From assembly GCF_023159225.1 (NCBI RefSeq), contig NC_063171.1, positions 40,952,647 through 41,016,646 on the forward strand: 64,000 nt of DNA, given 5' to 3'. Below, piece after piece: positions 31,920 to 41,449 of this stretch. The translations under genes were made by a program, and so were the position numbers. This stretch comes from Perognathus longimembris pacificus (lineage: Eukaryota; Chordata; Mammalia; Rodentia; Heteromyidae). The number at the start of each line of letters is the position of its first letter. Position 1 is the stretch's first letter. The notes under the pieces were generated by a model. That model was not told the DNA's origin, ran no database searches, and saw nothing but the letters and a program-made list of their open reading frames with translations.

Positions 31920-32435
31920 CTAGCAAGGGTGCTTGCCCTCCACTCACCTAAAGCCATTGGAAAAGGCAAATGAGAGCACAGAGCAAATGGCCTGGCACCG
32001 TTCCCTGAACACAGCTGGCACTCAGTGTCCTGGTTACTGGAGCCATCATGTAGTCAGACAAACACAAAGAATGCTTTTCCAAAAGAAGAGTAGAATATAG
32101 GGAGAAATGAAGGCAGAGAGCAGGTGCAGGGGACATGGTAGCTATGTGGATCTTAGGGACACACACCTGGGGATGGATGTCACTGGGCAGGCAGAGCCAG
32201 CAAGGGACAGGAGGAGTGGAGGAATGCTACTGAGCTTCAGCTACAAGTCAAGCCCATGCCCAGGACAATGGCAGAAAAGGCCCTGCCTCTGCTCCAGGCT
32301 TCTGCTGTCTCTGACTTGCAAGGCAGAGTGCAGGCTATCTCCCCCATTGCCACTCCAGGGAAGATAGAGGGTCCGAGGCTTAAAGTTTTTGCTGTGCTGT
32401 CTCCTCCTTGCTTCTCCAGCCCAGTCTTCATAATG
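31920..32435. other. Single-copy part of intron 1
   Basis: No feature recognised. Confidence 0.4.
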
Positions 32436-32437
32436 CT

Positions 32438-32540
32438 CTTGGAGCTGGAGTGTGGCTCAGAGCTAGAACACTTGCAGACCTAGCATGCACCAAGTCCTGG
32501 GTCTGACCCCAAGAACCACTAAAAAAATAAAATTTAAAGA
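32438..32540 (+). mobile_element. ID monomer
   Basis: 'gctggagtgtggctcagagctagaacacttgcag' with A-rich end. Confidence 0.7.
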
Positions 32541-32759
32541 AAAATCGCTCTTTGAAAACCTCAACTCTCCTCTACAGTTAGCGATGTGGCATTTCACACT
32601 TAACTCTGCTAAGCCAGGGGCCACACAGCTGAATGCTTGGGGCCTCATCTCCTCAGAGACACCCCAAGCTTCTCCCAGGAAGGCGACATCCAGTGTCCCC
32701 ACAGAAACCCAAAACATTACAGACCCTCAAGTGAAATAGTCACACAGGCGATGCATTAC

Positions 32760-32883
32760 ACAAGATCACTGAACATTCTCCTCCTTTCAGGCCTTCACCT
32801 AAACATTTTCTCAACGAGGCTTTCCTTAAAACATCATTTCTACATCATACCCACCCCTAACATACACACCTAGTGCTAGTGCC

Positions 32884-32920
<37 letters not shown>

Positions 32921-32930
32921 CACACACACC
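32760..32930 (+). mobile_element. L2-like relic followed by (CA)n
   Basis: Short L2-like stretch ('ggccttcacctaaacattttctcaacgaggctttcc'), CA repeats 32886-32930. Confidence 0.5.
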
Positions 32931-33025
32931 ATTTTCCCCCTCAATACCGGCGCTCACAAATTGTGAAATAAATTTAAATCCTCTGTCACCTCTGCTAGGA
33001 AGATGCTCTTAAAAGCCAGGCATTT

Positions 33026-33340
33026 GGGCTGGGAATATGGCGATAACGTGCTTACAGAGCATGCATGAAGCCCTGGCTTCCATTCCTCAATACCACTTAA
33101 ACAGAAAAAGCCAGAAGCGGCGCTGTGGCTCAGGTGGTAGAGGGTTAGCCTTGAGCAAAAGAAGCTCAGGGACAGTGCCCAGGCCTGGAGTTCAAGCCCC
33201 AGGACTGGCAAATAAAACAAAACAAAAGCTGGAAATGGTGCTGTGGCTCAAGTGGTAGAGTGCTAGCCTTGAGCAAAAGAAACTCAGGAGCAGTGCACAG
33301 GCCCTGAGTTCAAGCCCCAGAACTGACAAAAAAAAAAAAA
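33026..33340 (+). mobile_element. Trimeric SINE: IDL-Geo-Geo
   Basis: IDL 33026-33100, Geo 33101-33215, an (AAAAC) linker, then a second Geo unit 33223-33340 ('gctggaaatggtgctgtggctcaagtgg...gagttcaagccccagaactgac') with A13. The second Geo has no left half of its own. Confidence 0.85.
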
Positions 33341-33513
33341 GCAGCCAAGGATTTCTTTCTGTCTGCTTTGCTCAATGCAAATGCCTTCTAGTACAGTGGA
33401 TTGTTTGGAGAACAGTGACTGTACGCTTTCAGCACAGACAAGATTGTCTTCCCCAGCACCTTTAGTCTGTGCCTAAATTCCTAGGTAATCTGCACAATGT
33501 CAGGTGCTTATCA

Positions 33514-33753
33514 ACTGCAATCACCTTCTCATGCCTGTAATTCTTGTTATTCAAGCAGCTGAGATCTGAGGATCCCAGTTCTAAGCCAACCCAGACAAAA
33601 AGTCCGAGATTTTGATCTCCAGTGAACGACCAAAATGCCAGAAATGGAAGAATGGCTCAAGTGGTAGAATGCCAGCTTTGAGTGAAAAAGCCAAACAAGA
33701 GGGCAAGGCCCTGAGTTCAAGCCCCAGTACTGGCGCACACACACACGCGCGCA

Positions 33754-33785
<32 letters not shown>
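33514..33785 (+). mobile_element. 7SL-Geo SINE with mixed CA/CG tail
   Basis: Body 33514-33732. The tail 33734-33785 holds 'cgcgcgcacgcgcac', an alternating purine-pyrimidine block. Confidence 0.85.
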
Positions 33786-33788
<3 letters not shown>

Positions 33789-34119
33789 AACCTGCAGATA
33801 TAACCATTTCTATTTTCTAAATGAGGACTGTGAGGCCCTTGGTTATACCATCTCTACAGGGCAGGGTGGAGCATCCATCTGTCTGATTCCACGGTTTTTG
33901 CCGTTGCCTGTGCAGCATGAGCTGTGCTCAGGTCAAAGAGAGAAGGGTGGAGTGGGTCTTGCAAGAAATGGCAGAAAGCTCTGGAAGAAACTGGTTAGCG
34001 CTCTGGGCCAGCACTACCCAGGAGAACAGACCAGATAGTGAAACACTCAGCCCCAAACAGCATGAGCCCCAAACAGCCACTAAGCATTTGAAAACTAAGG
34101 TTGTCTTTCTCTCTTCTTT

Positions 34120-34325
34120 TGGCTGGGAATATGGCCTAGTGGCAAGAGTGCTTGTCTCATATACAGGTAAGCCCTGGGTTCGATTCCCCAGCACCACATA
34201 TATACAAAAAGGCCCGAAGTGGTGCTTTGGCTCAAGTGGCAGAGTGCTAGCTAGCCTTGAGCAAAAAGAAGCCAGGGACAGTGCTTAGGCCCTGAGTTCA
34301 AGCCCCAGGACTGGCAAAAAAAAGG
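34120..34325 (+). mobile_element. IDL-Geo SINE
   Basis: Contains a small internal duplication 'gctagctagcc'. Followed by a G10 run. Confidence 0.9.
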
Positions 34326-34364
34326 GGGGGGGGTCTTTTCTTTTTTTCTCTTTTCTTTCTTCCT

Positions 34365-34567
34365 TTTTTTTTTTTTTTTTTTTTTTGCCAGTCTTGAGGC
34401 TTGAACTCAGGGCCTGAGTACTGTCCCTGCCTTCTTTCTGCTCAAGGCTAGCCACTTGAGCCACAGCGCCTCTTCCAGCTTTTTCTGTGTATGTGGTACT
34501 GAGGAATCAAACCCAGGGCTTCATGCATGCTAGGCAAACACTCTACCACTAGGCCACATTCCCAGTC
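34365..34567 (-). mobile_element. IDL-Geo SINE
   Basis: Reversed, about 40 bp from the direct copy, so the pair forms an inverted repeat that could pair in RNA. Confidence 0.9.
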
Positions 34568-36370
34568 CAGAACTAAGGTTTTCATCCCACTTAATTTCCA
34601 TTACTGTACATTAGCCACAAAAGGTCACTGGCTGAGGGACACAGCTACAGATCTAACTACCTCTGGTGTCTGGGGATGCTCTGGATGGGGGATCCGTGGC
34701 AGGCAGATATGGCGTGGGAGAAAAGCAGCCCCTATACCCAGCAGTGGGCACTTCATCGGCTTGTAACCGCCCAGTGAGGGCAGCACTTGTTTACTCAGTT
34801 TGTCAAGGATCTAGTGGAAGTAATGGACCCAGGGGCCCTGCCCTTGTGACCTTGGGGTCTTCGTCCTCAATCAGAGTCACCTCCTCTCTCTAGCCCCCTG
34901 CCTAGACAATCCAGGTATCTAGAGGTATAAAGGTTGTGTATTTCCTTGCCTGACATTTTCTTGTGTCTTTTCTTGGTGTTCAATTGGTAGAGCACCAGCC
35001 TTAAGCAGATACTGGATTCTTCTCGGTTCCTCTCAAGATTTATACTTGGCCATTTTCAGGCTCCTTTTAGGGTGGGGTGTGCTTGGCTGATCGCACGCAG
35101 GCCTCCTGGGTTTTATGGAGACTCCTAAACGTTTGTTGCAATGCATAAACAAGGGGCAGAGCCAATAGGGGAGAGACTTCTGGCGAGGAAGGGGGAGGGA
35201 AGGCTCCGGTCCTCAGCCATACCGTTTCAGGCTGATGTCCTCAAACCACCTAAACAGTTCCAAAGAATCACCAGGGGAAGGTCATTTATTTTTTTTTAAA
35301 AAATACAAAACTCACTCTCTAGTGCTCACATTTAATAAATCTTGGGGAAGGACCAAGAACTGTCACTTTTAGCAACACCCCCACCCACCTTAACCAGAAC
35401 TACCCTTCTGAGAAACACGGATTTGGGGTGAGGCTAGGAATGTAGGTAGATTCTGGGGCCAGGAAGGGGTTGCCCTAAAGGGAAATTCAAAATCAAGGCG
35501 GGACTCTTTGCTAGTTAGAGGTGTATGTGCTTGTTTTGTGTATTTTCTTGCCTGGAAAAAACGGGGAGGGGGGTGGGGAGAACTTGAGTCACCCTGGCCC
35601 AGGCCTTGAATGTCCAGTACCTAGAATGCTGGAGCTGGACAAAGCCTGAATGCTACTAGACAGGAACCCTCAAAAGCAACAACAGCGGAGGGGGCCTGGC
35701 AGCTGCTGGGCCCCTTGATTCCAGGGAAAGCAGCCTGGGATTTCCCTGGAAGTGGCTCTGAGCTCTGCTCCGCCCACCCTCAGCCCCTCACTTCTCTAAA
35801 GGAGACATCTCAGTCATCGCTCCAAGCTTCCTGTACCCTCTCTATTTTTGCTCTCCGTTTGTGGGCTGAGTTTGTGGGTGTGGGAGAGGAGTTGGGTATT
35901 TCTACTTCTGTGCATTTTCCTTCTGAGCTGGGAGGGCTTTCACTTCCTCCCCAAATTCTTAGTTCTGCCTTTCACAGGCTGTCCAGGTCATGAGACACTC
36001 CACACTCAAACCCCTCTATCCCCATCAACCTTTCGGAGCACCTGGGAAATAGAACTGGCTGGCCGCTGGCCTCACTTTGTGGCCATGACTTATTAGCAAA
36101 TGGTAGCCACAGTAAGTGCAGCAGCTACTCCCTCAGGCAGGTGTCCAGGTGTATGGATAAGTAGCAACTGAGGCAGGCAGGGGAACTCCACAGCCTCCCT
36201 TCTGAGGAGAAGAGGCCCTTGCATGCCTCAACTCCACCATGGGTCCATGGGGCCTTCCACTTCCCCTCAGCCTCTTTGGCCCCAGAATTCAACCACAAAA
36301 GAATGACTCTCAGCTTGCCCTAAACCCCCTTGGCTCTGCCCATTGGCGTAGTTCTATATTTGGAAGTCTT
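34568..36370. other. SINE-free block of intron 1 (1.8 kb)
   Basis: The second large SINE-free stretch, 2-4 kb from exon 1, with a clustered FOX and C/EBP-like site at 35126-35151. Candidate intronic enhancer; no exon. Confidence 0.45.
35126..35151. promoter_or_regulatory. Clustered FOX and C/EBP-like motifs
   Basis: Within 26 bp: TAAAC and GTTTG back to back (35126-35135), TTGCAAT (35136-35142), ATGCAT (35141-35146) and ATAAACA (35145-35151). Motif evidence only. IL6R is strongly expressed in hepatocytes, where FOXA and C/EBP act. Confidence 0.35.
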
Positions 36371-36388
36371 AAAGATCTCCCACACTGG

Positions 36389-36612
36389 GGCTGGGGATAT
36401 AGCCTAGTGGCAAGAGTGCCTGCCTCGGATACACGAGGCCCTAGGTTCGATTCCCCAGCACCACATATACAGAAAATGGCCAGAAGCGGCGCTGTGGCTC
36501 AAGTGGCAGAGTGTGCTAGCCTTGAGCGGGAAGAAGCCAGGGACAGTGCTCAGGCCCTGAGTCCAAGGCCCAGGACTGGCCAAAAAAATAAATAAATAAA
36601 ATAAAATAAAAA
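36389..36612 (+). mobile_element. Young IDL-Geo SINE with 18-bp target duplication
   Basis: Perfect duplication aaagatctcccacactgg (36371-36388 and 36613-36630). Same subfamily as the copy at 29969. Tail AAATA-rich. Confidence 0.95.
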
Positions 36613-36769
36613 AAAGATCTCCCACACTGGAGCACAGAGCCATGGAAGGAGCAGGCCTCCAACCGGGCCTGACAACTTCCTACCTCAATCTCTCTGAGTC
36701 TCACTCTCCTCTTTCAAAGTTTTATAGACAACCAAGGAAGAATTAGAAAAAAAAAATGTATAAAATAAG

Positions 36770-37235
36770 CTGGGCACTGGTGGCTCACACTTACAATCCT
36801 TGTTACTCAGGAGGCTGAGATCTGAGGATCCCAGTTCAGAGCTATCCTGGGCAAAAGAGTCCATGAGATTTTTTTGTTGCCAGTTGTGGGGCTTAACTCA
36901 GGGCATAGTCAATGTCCCTGAGCCCTTTGGCTTGAAGCTAGTGCTCTCGCGCTTGGAGCCACAGCTCCACTTCCAGTTTGTGAGTGGTTAACGAGATGAG
37001 TCTCGCGGCGACTTTTCTGCCTGGGCTAGCTTCAGACCACCATCCTCCAATCTCAGCCTCCTGAGTAGCTAGTATTACCGGCATGAGCCCCTGGCTCCTG
37101 GTCCATGAGAATCTTATCTCCAATTAACCATCACTGTGGCTCAAATGGTAAAGTATTGGCCTTGAGTTTAAAAAAAAAAAGCTGAAGGACAGTGCCCAGA
37201 CCCTGAGTTCAACCCCCAGTATAAGCACAAAGATA
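36770..37235 (+). mobile_element. 7SL-Geo SINE split by a reversed 7SL-Geo SINE
   Basis: Outer copy 36770-36869 and about 37110-37235. The inner reversed copy is about 36870-37101, with gtccatgaga repeated on both sides. Confidence 0.85.
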
Positions 37236-37273
37236 AAGGAATGAACAAAAGAAGGAAAAGAAGATGAGTAAAG

Positions 37274-37405
37274 AGCCAGGCTTGGTGGCCCAGGCCTATG
37301 ATCTTAGAAATAGAAGCAGGAGGAATGTGAGTTCACCTGGGCAAAAGAAAAAGGAGAGGGGAGAAGAGGGGGGAGAAGGGGAGGGGGGAGGAGAGGAGAG
37401 GGCAC
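37274..37405 (+). mobile_element. B1 fragment with GGA-rich tail
   Basis: 'gccaggcttggtggcccaggcc' followed by an impure GGGGA/GGAGA tract. Confidence 0.65.
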
Positions 37406-38399
37406 AGGTCTCAATCAGCAATCAAGGCTCCTGGCAGGATCTTTTCTCTTCCAAGCTCAAGAACAATAACCACTCAGAAAGCCACCAACACAGCTTCTAA
37501 CCGTGGCCCATTAACCTCCCAGACAGCGAGAGATCCAACAATGCTGAGCATGGGGTATGCAGTGAAAGTCAAAACCGCTGCCCGCCCCCAACCAAGTCAT
37601 CTGCTCCACGAGCCTGACCATCTCCCCCTCTGCTTTCCACTGTGCCCTTTAAAGAAGCCCTCAGAGCCTACAATAAACCTCTGGAAAGGCCGCTGTCCGG
37701 CTCCCCTAGAAGGAGAGGTGACGAGCCCCTTACCGAGTGCAGGCAACAAGAGGAGCACAGCGCCCTGCCCGGTCCCCCTCCCACCCCACCCCTGTCCAAG
37801 GGGCCAGTGCCAGGCGGCTCCAGCCCCCCCGCCCCCCGCCCCCGTCCCTTCAACTCAGATCCCCAGGACGAGAGTACGGGTCTCGCCGGAGCTGGCGCAG
37901 AGCTGCGGGACTCCGCGCCCACGTCAGACCTCCCCAGACAGGCCAGGGTCACCCCGCGTGTGCCCAGGAGCGCGGGAAGAGCCCGGCGAGGTGACCCCGC
38001 GAGCGCGGCCGCGGGACACCCCGGAGGGAACGGCACGCCGCCAGGGCGCGCCCTCGGGCCTCACCCCTTTAGGGGTAACCCGGGATACGGTTGTGTATAG
38101 GCTCCTGGGACCCTGGGAAGGAGAAATATACCCAGAGCCCGACACCCAGTCCCCGGGTTCTCTCCCCCCTTCGCCCCCTCCCCGCCAGCTGCGGGGCACA
38201 GCGCACGGACCCACGATCGCATCTCACGAGCGCCGCGTGCACACGCAGCTGGGGCGGCCCTGGGCTGACACCCCGTGCCCGCAGAGCCCTTAACTAGCCA
38301 CGGGATAGGGGGTGCAGTCACACCTACCTTCCCTCCCCCCCCCCAGCCTCCCCCGTTCCAGTCCCTCGCGGTTTCCCCCCACCCACCGGCCGCACCAAC

Positions 38400-38423
38400 C
38401 CTCCGGGCGCGCGCGCGCGCGAG
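38400..38423. repeat. Alternating GC tract next to the exon 1 donor
   Basis: A run of alternating C and G (cgcgcgcgcgcgcg) lies 8-25 bp into intron 1. Such a tract can adopt Z-DNA and is a rich cluster of CpG sites right beside a splice donor. Confidence 0.7.
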
Positions 38424-38431
38424 CCCCTTAC

Positions 38432-38519
38432 CGAGCGCGCGGCAGCTGTGCGGGGGCCTCGCCGCCCCCGCCGCGGCGAGCAGCGCGCCGAGCAGCGCGC
38501 CCAGCAGCGCGCCCAGCAT
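38432..38519 (-). CDS. IL6R: IL6R coding exon 1: start codon and signal peptide
   Basis: Encodes residues 1-29 plus one base. The start is the ATG whose A is at 38519, with A at -3 (ggaagcATGC). The frame is open a little further upstream but holds no ATG there, only a GTG. The peptide is a hydrophobic signal sequence built from three L-G-A-L units, then LAAAGAARPP and a cysteine (C26) that corresponds to the N-terminal cysteine of the human protein (human ...APRRCPAQ). The donor is CTCG|gtaagg at 38431-38430, phase 1, so the split codon reads GAG (Glu30), as in human. The three L-G-A-L units come from a 12-bp DNA repeat and make this signal peptide differ from the human one. The exon sits inside a CpG island. 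Confidence 0.95.
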
Positions 38520-38561
38520 GCTTCCTCCTCGGTCGGCGGCGCGGGTGATCACCGAGGCCGG

Positions 38562-38583
38562 AGGGGGGCGGGTGGGCGGCGGG
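38562..38583 (+). promoter_or_regulatory. GC-box cluster (Sp/KLF-like) just upstream of the IL6R ATG
   Basis: Overlapping GGGGCGGG and GGGCGG motifs, 43-64 bp upstream of the start codon on the opposite strand. They fall in the likely 5' UTR or core promoter. Assigned by motif only. Confidence 0.45.
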
Positions 38584-38717
38584 CTCAGACCTCCGGGGCA
38601 ATCGCCATCCCCTCCCCGGGGCGCAGCGCCCCGCGAGCTGCCCCAGGCCCCCGGCGCCGCGCTCAGCCCGGCTCCCTGGGACCAGGCGCTAGGTCAGTGC
38701 CGCTTCCCCCGCGCCCA

Positions 38718-38724
38718 TGACTCA
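38718..38724. promoter_or_regulatory. AP-1 consensus TGACTCA in the IL6R promoter
   Basis: A perfect TGACTCA about 200 bp upstream of the ATG inside the CpG island. AP-1 control of IL6R would fit its inflammatory biology, but occupancy is inference. Confidence 0.4.
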
Positions 38725-39080
38725 GAGCGGCCGGCCGGCCGTCCTGACAACGCAGGCAAACATTTGAGGAACTCGCGCCGGAGCTTTTGGCCGTCCCTGG
38801 GTGCGGTTACGAAAGAAAGCCGCCGAGGCGGATGGCGCAACCTCCCCGCGCACCCGGCCGCCCCGCCGGAGGGGGGTGGCTTCCTGCCGCGGGGCCGCAC
38901 CTGAGCGCCCGGGCCCGAGACGAGGCGAGCCTGCCCGGGGGGGGCCGGGGGGGGGCCCCGCGGCGCCTTGGGTGGAGGAGGGAAGGGGGCCTGGACCAGC
39001 GCTCGCCCCGCTTTGAGGTTTGCTTTCGTGGGCAGGATTGATTGCTCCGTGAGAGGAGCACCTGGAGAGCCCGGGAGGCG

Positions 39081-39795
39081 TTTACAGGCGCCTCCCTTGG
39101 AAGCCTGATTTGCACACGGGAATCATCCTGGTCAGGCCTGGGCTCGACCCCATGGAGACTCTCTCTGGTTTAGTTGTTCTGAGGTGACACTTCCAGAATT
39201 CCCCATCCCGACAGAAAGGCAGAGCATGAAGCCTTTGGAGTCTGACGGAGAGTCTGGCATTGCCCTCGCCGTGTCTGTCACTCCTGGTCCAAATCGCAGT
39301 TTCTTAACCTGTGCCACGGAGACAAGAAGCCTGCACTGACGACAGGGTTCGAAGAGAGGATTTCCGAGATGATATCGCAGCACCCAGGCCACAGATGCCC
39401 CGGGAATGGCAGGACCCGCAGTGTCCACGCGCCAGAACTGACACTTAGGAACAGCCACGGGGACCTCTTGTCGGCGCCCCAGGAGGCTCCCCAAAGAGCC
39501 TGAAGCGAGTAGGGTAGCAGCAGGGCTGATGGGGAGGGAAAGAAAAACGTTGAAGTAAGGCCAAGAGGCTTCTGGACAGGCAGCTTCCCTCATTTTAATG
39601 TGCTTTTCCACTTTGGGCTTCGTGCTGCTCCAACCAACCCCCAGGTCAAGGTCCAGGGGCAGCTGGAACTGCAGCCTGATGCGACCCCCAGAGCGAGCCT
39701 CTGAAATGCAGCACCCAGACTCCGTGTGTCCGGATCTTTCTGTGGGGACCCAACATCAGCACTGCCAAGCAGAACCAGACACAGGCACTGGCCCA
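39081..39795. other. 5' flank of IL6R with a MIR-like relic
   Basis: Mostly single-copy. 39200-39385 shows MIR-like pieces ('aagcctttggagtctgacggagagtctggc', 'tttcttaacctgtgcc'). No exon recognised. Confidence 0.45.
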
Positions 39796-39797
39796 CA

Positions 39798-39799
<2 letters not shown>

Positions 39800-39845
<46 letters not shown>
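39800..39845. repeat. (TG)n microsatellite
   Basis: 23 TG units, about 1.3 kb upstream of the IL6R start codon. Confidence 0.95.
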
Positions 39846-39847
<2 letters not shown>

Positions 39848-39899
39848 TGCTTCAGCCATTCCCACAGACAGAAAGAAATGCATAATGGAGGATAGATCT

Positions 39900-40020
39900 C
39901 TTGGCTCTGATTTTATTTTATTTTTTTACTTTACTGTAGATGAGCTTTTAAAAAATATTATAAAGGTGATGGACAGAAGGGTTACAGTTACATAAGTCAA
40001 GTAAAGAGTACTTTTTTTTC
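39900..40020. other. AT-rich segment, possible L1 3' UTR relic
   Basis: 'gtgatggacagaagggttacagttacataagtcaag' resembles a sequence common in rodent L1-related 3' ends; assignment uncertain. Confidence 0.3.
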
Positions 40021-40046
40021 CCTCTCCTGTTATTTAAAATAGGTTA

Positions 40047-40185
40047 CAGGGGGGATGTGGAGGAACACACTTGTAATCCGAGGCACCCAGAGGCTGAGGA
40101 AGGAAGATAGAGCATTCTAGCACAGCCTGGGCTATATAACAAGCCTATCTCAAAACACAAAATACATTAAAAAAAAAAAAAAGTT
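40047..40185 (+). mobile_element. B1 monomer
   Basis: 'gatgtggaggaacacacttgtaatccgaggcacccagagg...gcctatctc', A tail. Confidence 0.78.
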
Positions 40186-40515
40186 GCATCAGGATGGGAG
40201 GGTGTTTCCCAACTGTGGTTGTTCCTTCCTCCTTCCTCCTCTGTGGTACTTGCAGACCTGAAAATAACTGGAGAGGGACTTCAAGTCGGCATTCTGAAAC
40301 AGGAAGGCTGCAGAAAAGCAGCTTGGAGAGGAGAGCTTTACTTTGGGCAGTACTGGGGCTTGGACTCCAGTCTTGAGCATGCTAGCTAGCCAGATGCTCC
40401 AACACTGGAGCCATGCCTTCTGCTTTCAGATAAGAAGGTTAAACTGGGAGGGATAAAGAAGGTAAGAGTCGGCCACTCTGCCATTGTCTGGCCACATCTG
40501 CATCAAAATGGACCG

Positions 40516-40727
40516 CCCTCTTTTTTTTTTTTTTTGCCAGTCCTGGAGCTTGAACTCAGGGCCTGAGCACTGTTCCTGGCTTCCTTTTGCTCAAGGCTAG
40601 CACTCTGCCACTTGAGCCACAGCACCACTTCTGGCTGTTTTCTAGATATGTGGTGCTGATAAATCGAACCCAGGGCTTCATGTATACGAGGCAAGCACTC
40701 TTGCCACTAGGCCATATTCCCAGTCCG
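40516..40727 (-). mobile_element. IDL-Geo SINE
   Basis: Complete reversed copy between T15 and 'ccatattcccagtcc'. Confidence 0.92.
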
Positions 40728-41055
40728 TACCTCCCTCTTTTTATAAGCCTGTGCTCTAGAGACTGAAATCCAACCTTATCCCAGGCCAGCCCCTGGCCCA
40801 TGTAATGGGGTATCTGAGCCTCTACTTAACACCTTACAAATCTGTAAGGTGTTAGCACAATATGCAAACTATTAGAGCTATGGTTCACATGGAAAGATGT
40901 GGCTTGCTTTTTGTCCAACCTCGTTTTCAGCACCTCTATGACTTGCACAAAATCATGTTTCTACAGTACTGCTTATGGTTTCTTACCTTCATGGTGGTTG
41001 TTCAAGCTATTCCCGCTACCAAACATATTTGTCCAATAGCCTACTCACCCTTATG

Positions 41056-41155
41056 ACTTGGCATGGTGGTTCATGCCTGTAACCCCAGCACTCAGAAGAC
41101 AGAGTTCCAGGACAGGTTGAAGTACGTAGTGAGATCCTGACCTTAAAACAAGGCT
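41056..41155 (+). mobile_element. B1 monomer
   Basis: 'acttggcatggtggttcatgcctgtaaccccagcactcag'. Confidence 0.78.
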
Positions 41156-41345
41156 GGGCTTAGCAGCCTTCTCTAGAAAGCTGGCTGGCATCTCCTGTAC
41201 TTCCTGGAATCTCATTCTCCGCAAGGTTGGAAGAGCACTGGGCTCTCTGCTTCCTCACCCCAAACCCCCCTGCTGCTTTTGTTTCCCACCCTGCCTTTCC
41301 GCCACACCACAAGACACCTCTCTGCACCCCACTCCCGGAGGGGCC

Positions 41346-41445
41346 TGGCATCTGCAGAGAAGTGCTCCCCTGGCGTCTGTAGAGAAGTGCTCCCCTGGCA
41401 TCTGCAGAGAAGTGCTCCCCTGGCGTCTGTAGAGAAGTGCTCCGA
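41346..41445. repeat. Minisatellite, 4 copies of 25 bp with alternating variants
   Basis: Units at 41346, 41371, 41396 and 41421. Units 1 and 3 carry 'catctgca', units 2 and 4 carry 'cgtctgta', so the true period is a 50-bp dimer present twice. 25 is not a multiple of 3 and no gene is involved. Confidence 0.95.
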
Positions 41446-41449
41446 CCTG

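Larger units (their letters stand above)
1029..38519 (-). other. IL6R: IL6R gene, 5' part (exons 1-8 of an expected 10)
   Basis: Interleukin-6 receptor alpha is a type I membrane protein that binds IL-6 and presents it to gp130 (IL6ST), starting JAK-STAT3 signalling; a soluble form supports trans-signalling. Eight exons on the minus strand were found by translating and matching the known mammalian protein, and each has GT and AG splice sites. Exon lengths are 88, 237, 124, 179, 167, 142, 44 and 64 nt. Junction phases are 1,1,2,1,0,1,0,1, as I recall for human, and the joined frame is open for 348 codons. Introns 1 to 7 measure 22,772, 1,239, 4,273, 712, 375, 5,798 and 1,277 bp. Exons 9 (transmembrane) and 10 (cytoplasmic tail) were looked for in 1-1028 and not seen, so they should lie to the left. 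The gene looks intact and functional; nothing suggests a pseudogene. Confidence 0.97.
37680..39080. promoter_or_regulatory. CpG island over IL6R exon 1 and promoter
   Basis: A stretch of about 1.4 kb, very rich in C+G and in CpG, in an otherwise ordinary, CpG-poor background. It covers exon 1, the start of intron 1 and about 560 bp upstream of the start codon. No TATA box is obvious near the expected start, as usual for a CpG promoter. The exact transcription start cannot be fixed from sequence. The long open frames across it on both strands reflect base composition, not genes. Confidence 0.85.

Noticed and set aside
38061..38431. Read-through of exon 1 as a 163-codon single-exon gene
   Set aside because: A clear gtaagg donor ends exon 1 at 38432, and the phase joins exon 2 perfectly; the rest is intron.
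38520..38552. Longer N-terminus for IL6R starting upstream of 38519
   Set aside because: The upstream in-frame codon is GTG, not ATG, and the ATG at 38519 matches the human start, has A at -3 and opens directly into the signal peptide.
37541..38904. Long open frames (250, 209 and 152 codons) on the plus strand across the CpG island
   Set aside because: Low stop-codon density in GC-rich DNA explains them; composition is proline/arginine/alanine-rich with no domain, and they run antisense to IL6R exon 1.
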